Below are positions 1-9,857 of a stretch of 64,000 bases of DNA, in pieces. Both the position numbers and the translations under genes were made by a program. How positions within the stretch are numbered: the stretch's first letter is position 1; every line of letters starts with the position of its first letter. Location of the stretch: contig WLJH01000004.1 in assembly GCA_009701885.1 (NCBI GenBank), positions 95,455 to 159,454 of the forward strand, in the 5' to 3' direction. The notes under the pieces were generated by a model, which did no database searches, had not been told where the DNA came from, and saw only the letters and a list, made by a program, of their open reading frames with translations. The DNA is from Actinomycetota bacterium. GTDB taxonomy: Bacteria; Actinomycetota; Actinomycetes; Propionibacteriales; Nocardioidaceae.

Positions 1-223
1 GTCGGGCGCAGGGCACCTGCGCTCGGTCACCACCCGTCCCGACGCCGCCGGCCGCGGCCTCGGCACGGCGGTCTCCGCCGCACTGACCCGGCGGGCGCTG
101 GGACGCTCGGGCACCGCGACCCTGGGGGTGTACGTCGACAACGCCCCCGCGCTCGCCGTCTACGACCGGCTGGGGTACCGCACGGTCGTCACGTTCCGCT
201 CGGGTCGCTCGGGTCGAGGATGA
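1..223 (+). CDS. GNAT family N-acetyltransferase, C-terminal part (5' truncated by window edge)
   Basis: Frame reads ...HLRSVTTRPDAAGRGLGTAVSAALTRRALGRSGTATLGVYVDNAPALAVYDRLGYRTV..., a GNAT acetyl-CoA motif and C-terminal region, ending TGA 221-223. Confidence 0.8.
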   Translation, partial: SGAGHLRSVTTRPDAAGRGLGTAVSAALTRRALGRSGTATLGVYVDNAPALAVYDRLGYRTVVTFRSGRSGRG

Positions 224-827
224 TCGAGGCCCGCTCGCGCGGGCGCTCCTCGGCGACGTAGGTCCGGCAGGCCGCCTGGTAGCGGGCGTCGTACGCCGCC
301 GCGGCCGCCTCCGGTCCGCCCAGTGCCTCGGCATCGCGGGCGATGCCGCGCGCGGTCGCGGTCGGCTCGTCGGTGTCCACCCACACGACCTCGTCCCACA
401 GGTCGCGCAGCGCCCCGCGCTGGACGAAGGTGGCGGCGAAGACCACCACGGCGTCGGCGGGAACGCTCGTCGTGCGGTCGGTCAGCACGGCATCGGTCGC
501 GAGGTCGTGCACCGCCGTGGCGATGACACGGTCGCCGCCCGGGCCGAGCGGTCGCAGCACCCGCTCGGCCAGCGCCTCGAGGTCGTAGGCGTCGTCGTAG
601 TAGCCGTGGGCCGAGTCACGGCCCTGCCGGTAGCGACGTTCCCTGACGTGGTGGAAGCCGTCGGAGTCGACGTGCAGCGCCGGCCGCCCGGCCCGCCCGA
701 GCTCCTCCACCAACCAGCGCGCCAGGGTGGTCTTCCCGGCCCCGCAGTACCCGTCGATCCCCACCCGCACCGGCCGTCCCAGGTCGAGGTCGCGCAGGTG
801 GACCAGGAGCTCGTCGCGGCTGCTCAC
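189..827 (-). CDS. Uridine kinase-like P-loop nucleoside/nucleotide kinase
   Basis: Walker A GIDGYCGAGKTTLA, HVDSDGFHH; GTG start inside the longer ORF. Confidence 0.75.
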   Translation of the reverse strand: MSSRDELLVHLRDLDLGRPVRVGIDGYCGAGKTTLARWLVEELGRAGRPALHVDSDGFHHVRERRYRQGRDSAHGYYDDAYDLEALAERVLRPLGPGGDRVIATAVHDLATDAVLTDRTTSVPADAVVVFAATFVQRGALRDLWDEVVWVDTDEPTATARGIARDAEALGGPEAAAAAYDARYQAACRTYVAEERPRERASIILDPSDPSGT

Positions 828-1597
828 GACAGTCCCTGGGCGAGGTACAGCGCGCCGACCGCAGCGGCCAGCACCCCGAGGAGCAGGCGCAGCCCACGCT
901 CCGGCAGGTGCGGCTGCAGCCGCGCCCCGAGGTAGCCGCCGACCAGGCCCCCGAGACCGCACGCGATGCCGACCGGCCAGTCGGGTGCGACCGGCCCCGG
1001 GGCCACCATCGCGAGGACGGTGAAGGCGGCTGCCCCGACCAGCGAGGTCAAGAACGTGGAGGCCAGCGCGGCCGGCGCGACGGCGGCCAGCGTCATGCCG
1101 GAGCCGACGAGGACCGGGCTGAGCAGCGAGCCGCCCCCGATGCCGTAGACCCCGCCGACCAGGCCGACGCCCAGCGCCAGGACGACGATCGCGCGCGGTC
1201 CGAGCGGGCGCAGGGCACGGGGCGGACGCAGCGTCCGCCCCACCAGCCACCCGCCGAGGGCGAGCAGCACCAGCCCGGCCACGACCCGGAAGGTGTCGGG
1301 ACCGGGCAGCAGGTAGACCCGCACGAGCGCGCCGAGGACGACGCCGGGGAGGGTCCCTGCGACGAGGAGTCGGGTGAGCGGGGTGAGGAGGAGGCCTTCG
1401 CGGCGGTAGCGCAGGAGGGCGCCCGGCGTGGCGATGACGTTGTAGAGCAGGTTGGTGGAGGTGACGGCCGGGTTGGGGACCCCGAGCACGCTGAGCTGGA
1501 CGGGCAGCACGAAGACCGCTCCGGACACGCCGACCGGCGCGGTGAGGGTGGCGATGAGCAGACCCGCGGCGAAGCCGACGAGCAGGTCCGCGAGCAC
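824..1597 (-). CDS. TauE/SafE family sulfite exporter-like membrane protein
   Basis: Multi-TM protein with GGVYGIGGGSLLSPVLVGSGM motif. Confidence 0.85.
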   Translation of the reverse strand: MLADLLVGFAAGLLIATLTAPVGVSGAVFVLPVQLSVLGVPNPAVTSTNLLYNVIATPGALLRYRREGLLLTPLTRLLVAGTLPGVVLGALVRVYLLPGPDTFRVVAGLVLLALGGWLVGRTLRPPRALRPLGPRAIVVLALGVGLVGGVYGIGGGSLLSPVLVGSGMTLAAVAPAALASTFLTSLVGAAAFTVLAMVAPGPVAPDWPVGIACGLGGLVGGYLGARLQPHLPERGLRLLLGVLAAAVGALYLAQGLS

Positions 1598-1639
1598 CCC
1601 CGGACCCTACCGGCGCCGGCGACGCACGGGCGGGAGGGC

Positions 1640-2113
1640 TCAGCCGCCGCAGCGCGGACCGACGCCCAGGCGCATCACGACGGCGGTCGCGCCGTCGCGG
1701 TAGTAGCGCGGGCGCCGGTCGACCTCGGTGAAGCCGCGGTCGGCGTAGAAGGCCAACGCGCCGGCGTTGTCCTCGCGGACCTCGAGCAGCAGCCGGTTCG
1801 CCCCTCCCGCGCGGGCGGCACCGACGCACGCGTCCAGCAGCACCGAGGCGACACCGCTGCGGCGGTGGTCGGCGTCGACGGCGATCCGCTGGAGCTCGGC
1901 GACGTCGACGACCACGGAGACGACCGCGTGGCCGGCGATCTCCCCACCCACCTCTGCCACGAGGTACGACGCGTGCGGCACGCGGCCGGCGACGCCCTCG
2001 GCCAGCAGCCCGGCCGACCAGGCGTCGGCGCCGAGGTTGGCCTGCTCGGACGCGACGACCGCGTCGAGGTCGGCCTCGGCGGCTGCCCGGACCTGCACCG
2101 GGCGGGCCGTCAC
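1640..2113 (-). CDS. rimI: Ribosomal-protein-alanine N-acetyltransferase (RimI-like GNAT)
   Basis: GNAT fold ...RIAVDADHRRSGVASVLLDACVGAA...; overlaps tsaB as in actinobacterial tsaB-rimI operons. Confidence 0.85.
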   Translation of the reverse strand: MTARPVQVRAAAEADLDAVVASEQANLGADAWSAGLLAEGVAGRVPHASYLVAEVGGEIAGHAVVSVVVDVAELQRIAVDADHRRSGVASVLLDACVGAARAGGANRLLLEVREDNAGALAFYADRGFTEVDRRPRYYRDGATAVVMRLGVGPRCGG

Positions 2114-2757
2114 GAGACCTGCTTGCGCTCGCCGGGCGCGACGGCGTCGGGGCGCCGGAGGTACATCGGCTCGGGGTCGAGCAGCTCGGCGCGCTCGTCG
2201 GTGACGACCTGCGCCAGCCAGCCGGCGCTCGGCCGCGTCGGGCCGACGGACGTCGGGAAGTGCTCGGGGTAGAGCAGCGCCCCCTCCCCCACGACCGGGA
2301 GCCCGGAGGCCGCTGCGGCCGGCTTCACGACGACCGGGTCGTCCAGCCGCACCCCGTTGCCGTCGTACGACGCCAGGTAGACCTCCTTGCGCCGCGCGTC
2401 CGTGGCCACGAGGAACTCCTCGGTGCCGGCGGGCAGCGTGCCGGTGTCGGCGGCCTCCACGGCGAGCACGTCGAGCGAGCAGACGCCGTAGACGGGCACC
2501 TCGAGGACGTAGCCGAGGGTGCGTGCGGTCACCAGACCCACCCGCAGGCCGGTGAAGGGACCGGGGCCGACGCCCACCCCGATCGCGGTGAGGTCCTGGC
2601 GGACGATGCCGACCTGCGCCATGGCGGCCTCGATGAGTGGGGCCAGCTGCTCGCCGTGCTTCATCGGGCGGTCGGCGACCAGCTCGGCCACGACGTCGGT
2701 CCCGTCGTGGAGGGCAACCGTGACGAGCGGGGTGGCGGAGTCGAGCGTGAGCAGCAC
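2110..2757 (-). CDS. tsaB: tRNA threonylcarbamoyladenosine biosynthesis protein TsaB
   Basis: MLLTLDSATPLVTVAL...GVGVGPGPFTGLRVGLVTARTLGYVLEVPVYGVCSLD. Confidence 0.92.
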   Translation of the reverse strand: MLLTLDSATPLVTVALHDGTDVVAELVADRPMKHGEQLAPLIEAAMAQVGIVRQDLTAIGVGVGPGPFTGLRVGLVTARTLGYVLEVPVYGVCSLDVLAVEAADTGTLPAGTEEFLVATDARRKEVYLASYDGNGVRLDDPVVVKPAAAASGLPVVGEGALLYPEHFPTSVGPTRPSAGWLAQVVTDERAELLDPEPMYLRRPDAVAPGERKQVS

Positions 2758-2789
2758 GGCGACGAGGCTACTGCGCGGCTGCGGGGCGG

Positions 2790-3536
2790 CTACTGCCCGG
2801 CGCGCTCGGCGTAGGTCGTGGCGGCGGCGTGCACGGCCTCGACGTACTCCCGGCTGCGGTTGTAGCTCAGGACCGCGTCGGTCCAGGCCTCACCGGAGGT
2901 GAGGTCGCGACCGGAGGCGCAGAGGTAGCGCGCCGCGGTGGCGGCCGCGTCGTCGAGGTCGTGGGGGTCAATGACGCCGTCGTCGTCGCCGTCGGCGGCC
3001 CACGGCTCCCAGGAGGAGCGGAGGAACTGCATCGGACCGACCGCGCGCTCCCAGACCTCGTCACCGTGCCAGGCGGCCGACGTCGGGGTGGAGCGGATGG
3101 CCGCCACGGGGCCCTCCCCGTTCAACGGCACCCCGATGATCGGCGGTTCCGAGCGGCCGTCGAGGGTCAGGACCCGGTCGTCGATGGTGCCGTGGTGCGA
3201 CTCGACCCAGCCGATGCCGGCCAGCGTGGTCCAGCCCAGCTCGCAGCCACCGACCCCGGAGAGCTGCGCGTCGGCGTACGCCCGGAGCGCGGGGAGCGGG
3301 ATGCCGGTGCGACGGGAGGTCTGCTCCAACCAGCGCTGGTCGACCAGCTGCCCGCCCACCGGTGCCGCTGCGGGCGCGTCGGCCGTGACCGGGACGGGGG
3401 CGGCGAGGTAGGCCGCGGGCGGGGTCAGGTCCAGCGCCCGCGGCGTGGCGTAGAGCCTCGACAGCCCGAACGCCGCAGCCGTCACGACGACCAGCAGCGT
3501 CGCGAAGAGCGCGATCGAGCGCGGGCCGGAGATCAC
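2790..3536 (-). CDS. Secreted lytic murein transglycosylase
   Basis: N-terminal TM; ELGWTTLAGIGWVESHHGTI...GPMQFLRSSWEPWAADGDDDGVIDPHDLDDAAATAARYLCASG. Confidence 0.85.
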   Translation of the reverse strand: MISGPRSIALFATLLVVVTAAAFGLSRLYATPRALDLTPPAAYLAAPVPVTADAPAAAPVGGQLVDQRWLEQTSRRTGIPLPALRAYADAQLSGVGGCELGWTTLAGIGWVESHHGTIDDRVLTLDGRSEPPIIGVPLNGEGPVAAIRSTPTSAAWHGDEVWERAVGPMQFLRSSWEPWAADGDDDGVIDPHDLDDAAATAARYLCASGRDLTSGEAWTDAVLSYNRSREYVEAVHAAATTYAERAGQ

Positions 3537-3573
3537 GTCCGCGATTGTGCGACAGCTCACGCGACAGCGGAAA

Positions 3574-4443
3574 TCAGCCGAAGCGTCCGTGGACGTAGTC
3601 GGCGGTGCGCTCGTCCTGCGGGCTCTCGAACATGGCCCGGGTGTCACCGTGCTCGACGATCACCCCCGGCGTGCCGTGGGCGGCGAGGAAGAAGGCGCAC
3701 TGCGAGGAGACGCGCGCGGCCTGCTGCATGTTGTGCGTGACGATGACGATCGTGACCTCTCGGGCCAGCTCGAGCATCGTCTCCTCGATCACCCGCGTCG
3801 AGGTCGGGTCCAGTGCCGAGCAGGGCTCGTCCATGAGCAGCACCCGCGGCTTGACCGCGAGGGAGCGGGCGATGCACAACCGCTGCTGCTGACCACCGGA
3901 GAGCCCACCGCCGGGGGCGTCGAGCCTGTCCTTGACCTCGTTCCAGAGGCCGCCCTTGACCAGGCAGGCCTCCACGAGCTCGTCCTTCTCCGAGCGGGAC
4001 GCCTTGGTGCCGGTGAGCTTCAGCCCGGCCAGGACGTTCTCGCGGATGGACATGGCCGGGAACGGGTTGGGCTTCTGGAAGACCATGCCGATGGCCCGGC
4101 GGGCGTCGATGAGCTTCTTGGCCGGGTCGTAGATGTCCTCACCGTCCAGCCACACCTCTCCGGCGAGCTGGGCGGAGGGCACCAGCTCGTGCATGCGGTT
4201 GAGGATGCGCAGGAACGTGGACTTGCCACAGCCCGAGGGACCGATGAGGGCGGTGATCGCGCCGGCGGACATGGTGAGCGAGACCCGGTCCAGGACCTTG
4301 CGCTCACCGAACCACGCGGTGATCTCGCGAGCGTCGAGCTCCGCGAGTCGCTCCCCTCCAGCCGGCCCGTCCTGGACGGGGCTGCCAGGCACGGGGGCGC
4401 CGGGGACGGCCGGGAGGACGGTGGTCGCGTCGGTGCTGCTCAT
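3574..4443 (-). CDS. pstB: Phosphate ABC transporter ATP-binding protein PstB
   Basis: Walker [47 protein letters not shown]; typical PstB. Confidence 0.93.
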   Translation of the reverse strand: MSSTDATTVLPAVPGAPVPGSPVQDGPAGGERLAELDAREITAWFGERKVLDRVSLTMSAGAITALIGPSGCGKSTFLRILNRMHELVPSAQLAGEVWLDGEDIYDPAKKLIDARRAIGMVFQKPNPFPAMSIRENVLAGLKLTGTKASRSEKDELVEACLVKGGLWNEVKDRLDAPGGGLSGGQQQRLCIARSLAVKPRVLLMDEPCSALDPTSTRVIEETMLELAREVTIVIVTHNMQQAARVSSQCAFFLAAHGTPGVIVEHGDTRAMFESPQDERTADYVHGRFG

Positions 4444-4491
4444 CAGGGTCTCTCTCGTCACGGTCGTGCGGGGTGCATACGGCTGGGACCG

Positions 4492-4527
4492 GGTGCGGGC
4501 GGCCCTCCCACGAGGGCCGCCCGCACC
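4492..4527 (-). terminator. Perfect 16-bp stem, 4-nt loop hairpin between the Ig-PBP gene and pstB
   Basis: ggtgcgggcggccctc-ccac-gagggccgcccgcacc, 15 bp past the end of the 4542-6056 CDS. Confidence 0.75.
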
Positions 4528-4541
4528 GGCGCTGCGGTGGG

Positions 4542-6056
4542 CTACTTCTTGACCTTCACCAGGACGGTGACGGTCTGGTCGCCGAAGGCGACCGTGTACC
4601 GGGTGTTCTTCTTGACCTTCTTGGCGAGCAGGGTGGCCTGACCGCCGGACAGGGTGGCGGAGTCGATCTCCTTGGCGCCCTTGAGCAGGGTGACGGTGCC
4701 GCTCGCGCCGGCAATCGTGACCTGGACCTTCGCGGTCTTGCCCGGGGCCACCGGCTTGGCCTTGGCCACGATGTCGACCCGGTCGGACACGGTGACGGTG
4801 ACGTCGTCGGAGGAGGCCAGGAAGCCGTCCCCGGGCTCGAGGGTCGCGGTGTAGGTGCGGCTGCCGGCAGCGACGCCGGTCAGGGTCGCGGTGGCGCGGC
4901 CCTGGACGATCGGCACGTCGGCGGCGACGACGGTCGCGCCCTCGGTGAACGTGACCGTGCCGGTGGGGGTGCCCGCCGCCGACGACACGGTCGCGACCAG
5001 CTCGACCCGACCAGCGGACGGGCTGGTGGCGGTCAGGGCGGTGGTGGTCTCGGCCACCTCGTTCACGGCGAAGTTGCTGGTCGAGGACTGCGTGGGGACG
5101 CCGCAGGCACCGCCGTTCGCCTCGCGCGCCAGCTGGAAGAAGCCGGCAGCCTCGATCAGCGGCGCGGCCGCGTCGGAGCAGAGGAAGCCGTCGGGTCCGA
5201 AAGCGGCCAGCAGGTCGGCGCGGCCCACGTCGGCCCCGCGCACGACGTTGTAGAGGGCACGGTTCGCGGAGAACCCCCCGGTGAGCTTGATGACCGGGCC
5301 GGCGGCACCGGCGCGGCCGGTGGAGAAGGGCGCGACGGCGTTGGGGTCGGACTGCACGGGAGCGGGGTCGTGCTCCTGGACCTCCTGCACCGAGGCGGCG
5401 AGCGCCACGGCGACACCACCGTTGGCGGCCTGCAGCTGGGAGACGAAGAACGAGCGGGTGCCCGAGCCCGCCTGCGGGATGAGCGGCTTGATGACGCCGG
5501 GCTGGCCGCCGATCTCGCTCCAGTTGGTCACGGAGCCGTCGTAGATCCTGACCATGTCGGCGGCGGAGATGCTCGCCGGGGCGTTGGACGCCACGGTGTT
5601 CGACACCGCGAGCTTGAGACCGTCGACCGCGAAGGGGAAGTTCTGGAGGCCAGCGGCGCGCTCGGCGTCGTTGAGGCCGGAGGAGGACCGAGCGAAGTCG
5701 ATCTCAGGCAGGTTGTTGGCGCCGTACAGGCGACCCTTGCCGGCTCCCGAACCGTTGGGCCGGGTGATGGTGGTCCCGCCCGGGATCGTGATCTCCCCGC
5801 CCCCTCCTGCCTGGAAGGAGGCGATCCGGCCGGTGGTGCGGCCCTCGTTGAAACCAGGCGTGCCCTCGAAGCCCTCGGCGAGGTAGTGCATCGAGATCTC
5901 GGTGGTGTCCGAGCCGACGCCCACCAGGTCCGCGGAGGCGGGGGTGAAGGTGGGGTCGAAGGGCAGCGCGGCCGAGGCGGTCGGGGCGCTGAGGGCGATC
6001 GCCGACGCGGCGAGGGCCGCGGTGACGAGCCCGCTGAGGGTCTTGCTCGACTTCAT
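4542..6056 (-). CDS. PstS-like phosphate-binding protein with C-terminal Ig-like repeat domains
   Basis: Signal peptide; [10 protein letters not shown]..., [36 protein letters not shown] (PBP motif); C-terminal [16 protein letters not shown]... Ig-like region. Confidence 0.85.
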   Translation of the reverse strand: MKSSKTLSGLVTAALAASAIALSAPTASAALPFDPTFTPASADLVGVGSDTTEISMHYLAEGFEGTPGFNEGRTTGRIASFQAGGGGEITIPGGTTITRPNGSGAGKGRLYGANNLPEIDFARSSSGLNDAERAAGLQNFPFAVDGLKLAVSNTVASNAPASISAADMVRIYDGSVTNWSEIGGQPGVIKPLIPQAGSGTRSFFVSQLQAANGGVAVALAASVQEVQEHDPAPVQSDPNAVAPFSTGRAGAAGPVIKLTGGFSANRALYNVVRGADVGRADLLAAFGPDGFLCSDAAAPLIEAAGFFQLAREANGGACGVPTQSSTSNFAVNEVAETTTALTATSPSAGRVELVATVSSAAGTPTGTVTFTEGATVVAADVPIVQGRATATLTGVAAGSRTYTATLEPGDGFLASSDDVTVTVSDRVDIVAKAKPVAPGKTAKVQVTIAGASGTVTLLKGAKEIDSATLSGGQATLLAKKVKKNTRYTVAFGDQTVTVLVKVKK

Positions 6057-6210
6057 GGATTCGCTCTCTCTGGTGGGGGTGCTGCACGGGTGGAGCCGGG
6101 TGGGACTGGCCGCCGGTCCCGAGACCCGGCGGGGGCGTGGTGATCCTCAGCGGCTCGACGACGAGTCGTCAGCGGCTTCGGACGGGGTTCGGCGACGGTT
6201 CACAGCCGCG

Positions 6211-7239
6211 TCACATCACGTTGGGGAGGAGTCGGACCAGCACTTCGGTCGTGGCCCAGGCCAGGGCGGCCACGACCGGCGCGGCGAGCAGCCACACCTG
6301 GACCGTCGACCACCGCTGGCGCGCGGAGATGATGGTCAAGGTGGCGAGCACGAGCGCCGTCAGGCAGGTCGCGAGCAGCGGCAGCACGGCGGTCTCCCCG
6401 GCGAGCACCTGCTCGGCGGCCGGCACGGCGCCCGGTCGTCCGGGCGGCGCGGGGAAGGCCTCCTGGGCCTCTGCGTCGACGTAGACCGCCTCCCCCGGGG
6501 TCAGACCGCCCAGGCGCCCCTCGCCCTCGGCGCTGGCGAGGACCAGCCGGGCCACGCCTGCGGTGCGCGGCTGGGGCAGCGGGTCACCGGTCCGGCGCAC
6601 GCCCAGCACCCGGAACTCGCGGGTCCCCTGGGCGATCACGACCTCGATGACGTCACCGGGCTGCAGCTCGGTGATCCGCGAGAAGGGTCCGCCGTACGTC
6701 GCAGCGCGACCCATCACGACCGCGGTGCCGTCCTGGCCCGGGAGCACGGTGTTGCGCTGGTGACCGGGTCCCGCCCTCAGGTCCCCGGACGCGGTGCCCT
6801 CGACGACCACCTGCTCCAGGTCGATGGCCGGGACGCGCAGGAGGGCGACCGGCTCGCCGACGGGGACCACCGGGCCGACAGGGGCCGTCGCGGAGGCGAC
6901 GTCGGTGCGGAACTGGTCGTAGAGCAGGTCCTGGGACCGCTCGTGCTTGAGGTCTCCGAGGAGCAGCAGCTGGACGAAGACCCAGAGGCAGACGACGGCC
7001 AGCATGAACGCGGCCGACTGCGTGGCTGCCTGCGCACCGGTGGGGAGCGGCCTCGGTGGCCGGGGACCGGTCCGGTCCCGGCGCAGCGACACCCGGCGCA
7101 GGGACACCCGGCGGGGCGGCTTCGTCAGGCGGCGGGCGGCTCGGGTCGGCCCGGGCGCGGCGACCGGCGCGGCACCAGTCACCGGGCCGGCGGGCGCGGC
7201 CGGCCCGGGCGACGCGCTCGCCGGCTCCGTCATCGTCAT
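6211..7239 (-). CDS. Sortase-fold membrane protein, predicted catalytically inactive
   Basis: Two TM regions and sortase-like core GPGHQRNTVLPGQDGTAVVMGRAATYGGPFSRITELQPGDVIEVV; the GHR and TC catalytic motifs are replaced. Confidence 0.75.
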   Translation of the reverse strand: MTMTEPASASPGPAAPAGPVTGAAPVAAPGPTRAARRLTKPPRRVSLRRVSLRRDRTGPRPPRPLPTGAQAATQSAAFMLAVVCLWVFVQLLLLGDLKHERSQDLLYDQFRTDVASATAPVGPVVPVGEPVALLRVPAIDLEQVVVEGTASGDLRAGPGHQRNTVLPGQDGTAVVMGRAATYGGPFSRITELQPGDVIEVVIAQGTREFRVLGVRRTGDPLPQPRTAGVARLVLASAEGEGRLGGLTPGEAVYVDAEAQEAFPAPPGRPGAVPAAEQVLAGETAVLPLLATCLTALVLATLTIISARQRWSTVQVWLLAAPVVAALAWATTEVLVRLLPNVM

Positions 7240-9857
7240 CGACCGAGTCCTGCCCGGGGAGGTCGCACGAAGAAGCGGCCCGTGGCCACCACGAGCGTGC
7301 CGAGCAGTCCCCCGAGGAAGAGCAGCGGGAGCAGCATCCCAGCGACCCGGGAGGAGATCGGTGTGGTCGCCGGCATCGCCACCGGCTCGGTGCCCGCCTC
7401 CACGGGGTCGGTCACGGGCGCGGACGCAGGCTCGTCGGCCTCCCCGGGGAGCTCCGCGGCCGGCACGTCGAGCGGGCCCGCCGGGCCGCTCGCGCCCCCC
7501 GACGTACCCCCGCCCGCGGGGTCGGGTCCCTCGCTGCCTTCCTCTTCGGGCGTGCTGCCGGCGGGAGGAGTCTGGGCCGCGACGGCGTCCGCGGTCTGCC
7601 GCGCGGCGGCGAGCAGCGGTGCCGTCGGGCCGGAGCTGCGCAGGGGCAGGAACCCCGCGGGGAGCTCACCGTTGCCGGGCCCCTGGCGCTGCCCATCGGA
7701 CGTGGCGATCCGGATGAACTGCGCCACCGTCGCGGCGTCGGCCTTCGACAGGTTGCGCATCCGCGCGGCCGTGTAGACGACCATCGTGCCCGGATACGCC
7801 TGGGTGCTGCGACGCACGGCCTGCTGGTCCAGGACGAACGGCTGCGTCGGGCCCTGCGGCTCCATCAGCTGGACGGCGGCGGCCAGGGACGCCGCGTCCG
7901 GGGAGACGAAGCTGCCGGGTTCGGCCTGCAGTGCCGCCGTGCGCAGGCCGAACCGCGCGGCGTCACCGAGGCTGACCACCCCGAGCATGAAGCGGGCACC
8001 GAAGGACTGCCGAGGGACACGCCCGATCCGGAACAAGCCGGTGTCCGGCTCGAACTCGCAACGCGTCTGGACGTTCGGGTGCGCGTCGAGGATCGCCTCG
8101 CTGACCTTGCGCAGGGCGGTGACCGGTGCGGCCAGCTGGTTGAAGTAGACCGCCGGGTTCTGCTGGCGGCAGGTGTTGCCGGTCTCGGGGACGTAGTCGT
8201 CGAGCAGCGGTATGGAGGTCGCGGGCAGCTGCAGGTCGCGGTAGTTCGGGTTGACGACCATGCCCCACGGGTCGGCCTCGCCGGCGATGAAGTCGCGGGC
8301 GTCCTTGTCGGCCACGACCCACTCGGTCAGCTGGTGGATCACGTCGGACTCGTTGGACAGCGACAGCAGCGTCGCCCCCGCTTCCTGGTTGATCTGCGGC
8401 AGTCCGGGGTTCAGCTCGACGAACTCGGGGTCCTGGATGATCGAGAGCGGGTTGTCCCCGATGCCGGGGTGCCCCCGCCCCAGGTCGGACCCGAGGTAGG
8501 ACTGGGTCAGCAGCTTGGCGACCAGCCTCGGGGTGAGGCGCAGCGTGCTCACCTCGCCCGCGTTGTCCGGCTTGTCGGCGACGTACGCCACGGCGAAGCC
8601 GGTCACGGCTGTCGGCGCGTAGCCGACCGGGTCGGGCCCGGTCTGCTCGTGACCCGAGCTGACCAGGGCCGCGGGGCCGCCGCCACTCTCCATCAGGGCG
8701 AAGCCGGCCTCGTCGGACATCTGGTTGTGCTGGAACTTGAACCGGTCCTTGCGCAGGCAGTAAGCCGGCGCCCACTGCAGGGCGGCCTGCGCGAGCAGCT
8801 CGGTGCCGTAGAAACCGGTGGGCGGGCGTGGGTCGAGGACGTCGCACGTGTCGGGTGGCAGACCGAAGCTGATCGGGATCGAGAAGCGGTGCCTCCAGTT
8901 CGAGGGCGACCACCACAGGCCGGGCGAGACCGCCTGGTCCACGCCGTTCCCGGCGAAGTTGCCGCTCCCGGGGGTGAAGCGACCGGTACGACGACAGGCC
9001 TGGTCACCGGTGGACGGGGGGCTGGACGGCGCGTCGCAGGAGAGCCCGACGATCGGGATGACCACGACCGAGCACGCGACCTCGTGGTTGCAGCCGAGCG
9101 ACTCGTTCTCGACGTCCGAGCGCACCTCGAACTGCACCTCCCCGTTGCCCTCGAGGTCGGTGAACGCGGCGAGCTCCGCAGGCGGGAACGCCGCGCCGAC
9201 CGCGGCCTCCGGCGGCATCTGGTCGGACTGGCAGGCCGGGAACGTCCGTCCCGAGGCTGCGACGAACGGGGTCAGGCGCGTGCTGAAGTCGCCGAGGTCG
9301 GCCGACGGGCACACCTCTGCCGAGGGCAACGGGTCGAGGCCGGAGACCCGCACCTTGTCCGCCTCGTCGGCGTCGAGGTCGTGCCGCCAGGTGGACTCGG
9401 CGTTGCCGCGGGTGATCTGCGAGCGCTGGGCGACCGAGGCGGTCCAGCACGTCTCCGGGCGCAGCTGCTCCTCGCCCGGCCCGGGATCGTCGACCCCGCG
9501 GCACTGCATGATCACGACCGGGTACTCCTGCGCGAGCCCGCTCTCGCCGTACGGGTTGCTGGCGCGACCACCGCTGGGCTGGGCGCCGCTCCACGTGATC
9601 CGGATGCGCTGACGCCCCCGGAGCTCGGTGGTCTGGTCGGCGGTGACGGTGACGTCGTACGCCGGGAACTCCTGACGGCTGCCGTCGGGGCGCACGAACA
9701 CCCTCTGCAGCGTCCTCGTCTCCGCGTAGGCCGGCTTCGCGCGCGCCGCGGGCTCCTCAACGCCTCCGGCCGGCGCCGGCCCGAGGGCGAGACCGCCGAT
9801 GCCGAGGGTGCCGGCGCCGAGGACCGCGGCCACCACGGTGGCGACCGCGCGCCTCAC
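7236..9857 (-). CDS. Large secreted, C-terminally membrane-anchored protein with PBP-like region
   Basis: N-terminal signal (RRAVATVVAAVLGAGTLG), cysteine pairs, PBP-like AYPGTMVVYTAARMRNLSKADAATVAQFIRIA, Pro/Gly/Glu linker, C-terminal TM MLLPLLFLGGLLGTLVVATGRFF; start within ORF to 9947 uncertain. Confidence 0.75.
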   Translation of the reverse strand: MRRAVATVVAAVLGAGTLGIGGLALGPAPAGGVEEPAARAKPAYAETRTLQRVFVRPDGSRQEFPAYDVTVTADQTTELRGRQRIRITWSGAQPSGGRASNPYGESGLAQEYPVVIMQCRGVDDPGPGEEQLRPETCWTASVAQRSQITRGNAESTWRHDLDADEADKVRVSGLDPLPSAEVCPSADLGDFSTRLTPFVAASGRTFPACQSDQMPPEAAVGAAFPPAELAAFTDLEGNGEVQFEVRSDVENESLGCNHEVACSVVVIPIVGLSCDAPSSPPSTGDQACRRTGRFTPGSGNFAGNGVDQAVSPGLWWSPSNWRHRFSIPISFGLPPDTCDVLDPRPPTGFYGTELLAQAALQWAPAYCLRKDRFKFQHNQMSDEAGFALMESGGGPAALVSSGHEQTGPDPVGYAPTAVTGFAVAYVADKPDNAGEVSTLRLTPRLVAKLLTQSYLGSDLGRGHPGIGDNPLSIIQDPEFVELNPGLPQINQEAGATLLSLSNESDVIHQLTEWVVADKDARDFIAGEADPWGMVVNPNYRDLQLPATSIPLLDDYVPETGNTCRQQNPAVYFNQLAAPVTALRKVSEAILDAHPNVQTRCEFEPDTGLFRIGRVPRQSFGARFMLGVVSLGDAARFGLRTAALQAEPGSFVSPDAASLAAAVQLMEPQGPTQPFVLDQQAVRRSTQAYPGTMVVYTAARMRNLSKADAATVAQFIRIATSDGQRQGPGNGELPAGFLPLRSSGPTAPLLAAARQTADAVAAQTPPAGSTPEEEGSEGPDPAGGGTSGGASGPAGPLDVPAAELPGEADEPASAPVTDPVEAGTEPVAMPATTPISSRVAGMLLPLLFLGGLLGTLVVATGRFFVRPPRAGLGR

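Noticed and set aside
908-2272. 454-aa plus-strand ORF and similar long plus ORFs over 0.5-14 kb
   Set aside because: Opposite to clearly coding minus-strand genes; no recognisable domains; GC-skew artefacts.
6160-6185. Palindrome gacgacgagtcgtc upstream of the Ig-PBP gene
   Set aside because: Short and GC-biased; no clear regulator or repeat context.
7078-7125. Short repeat encoding RRVSLRRVSLRR in the sortase-like N-terminus
   Set aside because: Tiny coding repeat of a basic juxtamembrane segment; not a separate element.
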